Source: Psychrobacillus glaciei
GTDB lineage: Bacteria > Bacillota > Bacilli > Bacillales_A > Planococcaceae
Direction of reading: 5' to 3'
Length of the DNA stretch: 64,000 bases
NCBI RefSeq assembly: GCF_008973485.1
Contig: NZ_CP031223.1
Location: forward strand, 1,798,001-1,862,000
The first letter of the stretch is position 1. Each line of letters begins with the position of its first letter. Under the pieces are notes generated by a model. It was not told where the DNA came from, searched no databases, and was given only the letters and a program-made list of their open reading frames with translations. The translations under genes were made by a program, and so were the position numbers. Of the stretch, positions 60,906 to 64,000 are shown piece by piece.

Positions 60906-60983
60906 AAAGATATATAATGTTGGAAAATGTAACCTTTCACTTGAAATAATAGAACCATAAAGGAAATATATTTCCCTAAAGTT

Positions 60984-62267
60984 ATGTTAACACTGGGCTC
61001 AGCACCTAAACCATTCACACCAAAAAATCCATCATACATCCTAGCAGATGTACAAATGGGGAAAATCGGAACAGTAGCGGATACGTTAGGTAGGACTGAT
61101 AGCCAATGGATGTTGCGTAAAGCAATTGAGAAAGATGTTGTGTTGGATGGTAGTTTTGCGTGGCTTGTAAATTTGAAATCTGCTAATTACAGACAGCTCA
61201 TATGTGCGAGTAGTTCTTTCGTAAACCTACTTCTTAACTCTGTTAACTTGATTGGTGTGCACCATAACGGTAGAATGCTCCGTTCAAAAATTGGAGCTAC
61301 GAATACCGATGAAGTGTATGTAGGAATGTCCAATTTATCTATAACTGTGACAAACGACGACAGTGGATGGTCAGACGCATTAGAACCTACTTCAAACGAT
61401 GCTAAACGCTACATCAATGGTTGGAAGTACACAAACGGAACAACGTGGACATCAGTAACTGGTAATGGTCAAACGGCTACTGCACAAGTTGCGTTAGATA
61501 CTAAGCCGACGGATTACACACCTTATAAAGTATCGTATATACTAGCTACTCCACAAGTCATTAACGTGCATAATAAAGTCGAAGGCGCGCTAAAATTAAA
61601 TGGACTAACGCAAGTGGAAGTGTTGAGTGGTGTTGTGCGTAGAGAGAAAGTAGTACCAAAGTTAGATGCTAATTATTACACTGTACCGAATAGCACAAGC
61701 TCATACTGGGGTACAGCTAAGCTAAAATATAAAGTCAATAGATATATAAGAATTTATAAAAATGGATTTCTAGATGAATCGTGGACCATTACATCCGATG
61801 GTACGATGGCAATGAGAACGATTCCATCTACCTTCGATCCTAAAGCAGAATACACAGTAACATATATCGCATTAGACAAGCACTTACTAACCACTAATCC
61901 GACAAATGTGAAATTGACTTATGGAGCGAACTTTGCTTCTGTAGTCTCTGACTTGGTTACGTATGTGGAAGACCTTATGAGGGACGTAAACATCAACAAA
62001 TTCATACAGGATTATATTGAGGCAAAAGTTGACAATAATCGTATAGATTTAGATGCTCATACGAAAAATGCGGATATTCATGTTACAAAAGCGGATAAAG
62101 CTAAATGGGATGCAGGTGGTCGAGGAGAAAAAGGCGAAAAGGGTGATCCAGGAATACAAAGTACAAAGGGTGCAGATGGAGTGACTGGTGCTAAAGGTGA
62201 ACAAGGAATTCAAGGTCCAACTGGTCTTCAGGGACCTAAAGGGGAGGCCACTGAAAAAGTCCAGTAA
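60984..62267 (+). pseudogene. Phage tail-fibre/appendage protein with collagen-like tail, interrupted
   Basis: A phage structural protein: about 375 residues of beta-rich virion domain (SYILADVQMGKIGTVADTLG at the start), then KADKAKWDAGGRGEKGEKGD and collagen-like Gly-X-Y triplets (GIQGPTGLQGPKG). The frame enters an IS1182-type element at 62245, so the last seven residues and the stop are foreign. The collagen frame resumes at 63944 (GADGATGAQGPKGDPG) and runs out of the window. ATG 60984 has no strong ribosome site. Confidence 0.8.
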
Positions 62268-62354
62268 ATTTACGTTCGATATCTCGAATAAACCGAGATT
62301 TCGAACATTTTTTGATTTATACTATAGATATCAAAGTACGTAGGTGGTATTCAA

Positions 62355-63815
62355 ATGATTTCAAACCAAGAAACCCTCAATCTTAGCCCGTTTATTGGGA
62401 TATACGATATCGTAGTGCCAAAAGACAATATGCTTCGTCAAATTAATGAGTTAGTGGATTTTTCATTCATTCTTGAAGAACTAAAAACAAAATATTGTCT
62501 AGATAATGGCCGCAACGCTATCTCACCCATTCGTATGTTCAAATATTTATTACTAAAGTCGATTTATGACCTATCAGATATAGATCTAGTAGAACGTTCT
62601 AAATACGATATGTCCTTCAAATACTTTCTGGACATTGCACCAGAGGATGAAGTAATAAACCCAAGTTCATTAACGAAATTCCGTAGACTCCGTCTTCAAG
62701 ACGTGGGTTTATTAGATATGCTCATAGGGGAATCGGTTGAGATTGCACTTGAAAAAGGAATCATTAAAAGTAAAAACATTATTGTTGATGCCACACATAC
62801 CAGAGCACGTTATAATCAGAAATCACCAAAAGAGTTTCTCCAAGAGAAATCAAAAAATGTTCGAAAAGCAGTCTATCAAATTGATCAATCGATGAAAGAA
62901 AAGTTCCCAACGAAAACTACCTCTAACGAAGTGAAAGATGAATTGAATTATTGTAATCAAGTCATTTCTTTTGTGGAAACCCAACCCCATATTGCTACGA
63001 TTCCTGCCGTTAAAGAAAAATTAAATGTGCTAAAAGAAGTAGTCGAAGATTATACAGAACAGCTAAGTTATTCAGTAGATCCAGATGCCCGTGTTGGCCT
63101 TAAATCAGAGGATTATTCTTTCTTTGGCTTCAAAACACATATCGCGATGAGTGACGAACGGATTATTACAGCTGCAGTGGTGACAACAGGAGAACAAGGC
63201 GACGGAAAATATTTCAAGGAGTTAGTGGAAAAGAGTCGACAAACTGGCATGGAAGTGAATACTGTTATTGGTGATACAGCGTACTCGGAGAAAGAAAATA
63301 TTGCCTATTCAAAGTTGGAAAATGTAAGCCTTGTTTCTAAACTACACCCAGTTGTCTCCAATGGAACTCGAGCAGAAGAAGATAAATTTGAATTTAATAA
63401 AGATGCAGGAATGTATGTCTGTAAAGCAGGACATTTAGCAAAAAACAAAAAATATGATGCTAGAGATGGTAAGAAAGGTAATCCTAGAATAAGATACTTA
63501 TTCGATGTGGAAAAGTGTAAAGTTTGTCCTTTCCGTGAAGGCTGTTATAGAGATGGCGCTAAATCGAAATCCTATTATGTGACAATAAAATCAACTGAAC
63601 ATAAGGATCAAGAGACATTTCAACACACAGAAGAATTTAAAAAATTAGCAAAAACTCGCTATAAAATTGAAGCGAAAAATAGTAAGTTAAAACAAAGGCA
63701 CGGTTATGATGTGGCATCATACTCGGGTCTAATTGGCATGCAATTACAAGGGGCAACTGCGATTTTTGCCGCCAATCTTAAGAGAATAATTAAGTTATTA
63801 AATGAAAAAGAGTAA
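62355..63815 (+). CDS. IS1182 family transposase
   Basis: A 486-residue DDE transposase. The N-terminal DUF772 part contains LDNGRNAISPIRMFKYLLLK; the catalytic Asp sites are IIVDATHTRARYNQ and VIGDTAYSEKENI, and the Cys-rich insert CKVCPFREGCYRDGA and final Glu region KIEAKNSKLKQRHGYDVA follow. Length and motifs look intact, so the element may be active. ATG 62355 follows GTAGGTGG. Confidence 0.92.
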   Translation: MISNQETLNLSPFIGIYDIVVPKDNMLRQINELVDFSFILEELKTKYCLDNGRNAISPIRMFKYLLLKSIYDLSDIDLVERSKYDMSFKYFLDIAPEDEVINPSSLTKFRRLRLQDVGLLDMLIGESVEIALEKGIIKSKNIIVDATHTRARYNQKSPKEFLQEKSKNVRKAVYQIDQSMKEKFPTKTTSNEVKDELNYCNQVISFVETQPHIATIPAVKEKLNVLKEVVEDYTEQLSYSVDPDARVGLKSEDYSFFGFKTHIAMSDERIITAAVVTTGEQGDGKYFKELVEKSRQTGMEVNTVIGDTAYSEKENIAYSKLENVSLVSKLHPVVSNGTRAEEDKFEFNKDAGMYVCKAGHLAKNKKYDARDGKKGNPRIRYLFDVEKCKVCPFREGCYRDGAKSKSYYVTIKSTEHKDQETFQHTEEFKKLAKTRYKIEAKNSKLKQRHGYDVASYSGLIGMQLQGATAIFAANLKRIIKLLNEKE

Positions 63816-63832
63816 AACATAGACAGGAAGAT

Positions 63833-63876
63833 GGGCCAGATTTGTTCAAACCTGAACAAATCTGGCCCATTTTTTG
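63833..63876 (+). terminator. Terminator inside the IS1182 element
   Basis: GGGCCAGATTTGTTCA / TGAACAAATCTGGCCC perfect stem, then T6. Confidence 0.9.
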
Positions 63877-63943
63877 CATTTCTTATATAAACAATCTGAC
63901 AAAAATAAAAAAACGTAAGTTTTTCAGTGGCCACCTAAAGGGG

Positions 63944-64000
63944 CAGACGGAGCCACAGGTGCACAAGGTCCAAAAGGCGATCCTGGTACTGGTGGTAACG
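63944..64000 (+). pseudogene. Continuation of collagen-like tail-fibre gene
   Basis: The frame GADGATGAQGPKGDPGTGGN continues the triplets cut at 62244 and leaves the window. Removing the IS and one target copy joins GLQGPKG to GADGATG without a frame change. Confidence 0.75.

Larger units (their letters stand above)
62245..63932 (+). mobile_element. IS1182-family insertion sequence
   Basis: About 1690 bp with inverted ends GGCCACTGAAAAA (62246 and, inverted, 63932). ACCTAAAGGGG flanks both sides (62234-62244 and 63933-63943), an 11-bp target duplication. It carries one transposase gene and its own terminator, and splits the collagen-like gene. Confidence 0.85.

Overview
The window looks like chromosomal DNA of a low-GC, endospore-forming member of the Bacillales, most likely Planococcaceae/Caryophanaceae (a Psychrobacillus- or Lysinibacillus-like bacterium; genus is a guess). 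Supporting signs are strong GGAGG ribosome binding sites with some TTG/GTG starts, several YjcZ-type sporulation peptides, the cspD/ypeQ/ypdQ and ypgQ/yfmR/ypgR neighbourhoods known from Bacillus, type II pantothenate kinase (CoaW), and many intergenic hairpin repeats. No rRNA, tRNA or CRISPR array was seen.

Layout: (1) 1-5.7 kb is a decayed phage/mobile region with small plus-strand genes (Cys-rich peptide, DUF4145, excisionase-like HTH, DUF771) separated by phage-type terminators, ending in a two-gene cassette of a PD-(D/E)XK-like protein and a TIGR02391-family protein that resembles a defence module. (2) 5.7-32.2 kb is host metabolism and transport: nitrilase-family hydrolase, thioesterase, YitT, two MFS transporters (one with a divergent TetR regulator), oligoendopeptidase F, a complete branched-chain amino acid ABC operon, a diguanylate cyclase, a Fur-controlled efeO-efeB-efeU ferrous iron uptake operon, OsmC, amidohydrolase, CoaW, two cold-shock proteins and an RNase H-like protein. 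(3) 32.5-37.4 kb is a MarR-controlled cluster (ring-cleaving dioxygenase, LLM flavin monooxygenase, FMN reductase) followed by the ruins of a second dioxygenase gene and a second FMN reductase. (4) 37.4-42.8 kb is a gene graveyard (resolvase, histidine kinase, phage integrase and HNH endonuclease fragments) around an intact LysR/dimethylargininase-like pair. (5) 42.8-53.5 kb is host again: YpgQ, YfmR, YpgR, LysR/esterase, small membrane proteins, YjcZ peptides, acetyltransferase, cupin. (6) 53.5-64 kb is a second decayed prophage: broken transposase, broken rusA, a run of small membrane-protein genes that follow copies of one phage gene tail, an IS21-type element (58323-60707) and a collagen-like phage tail-fibre gene split by an IS1182-type element (62245-63932).

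The most unusual items are: a dispersed intergenic repeat family (five copies) whose hairpin shows compensatory stem changes around a constant loop; the nuclease-like/TIGR02391 pair; the modular membrane-protein cassettes at 56-58.3 kb; and a 42-residue hydrophobic peptide gene next to a perfect 14-bp inverted repeat, with its ribosome binding site inside a hairpin.
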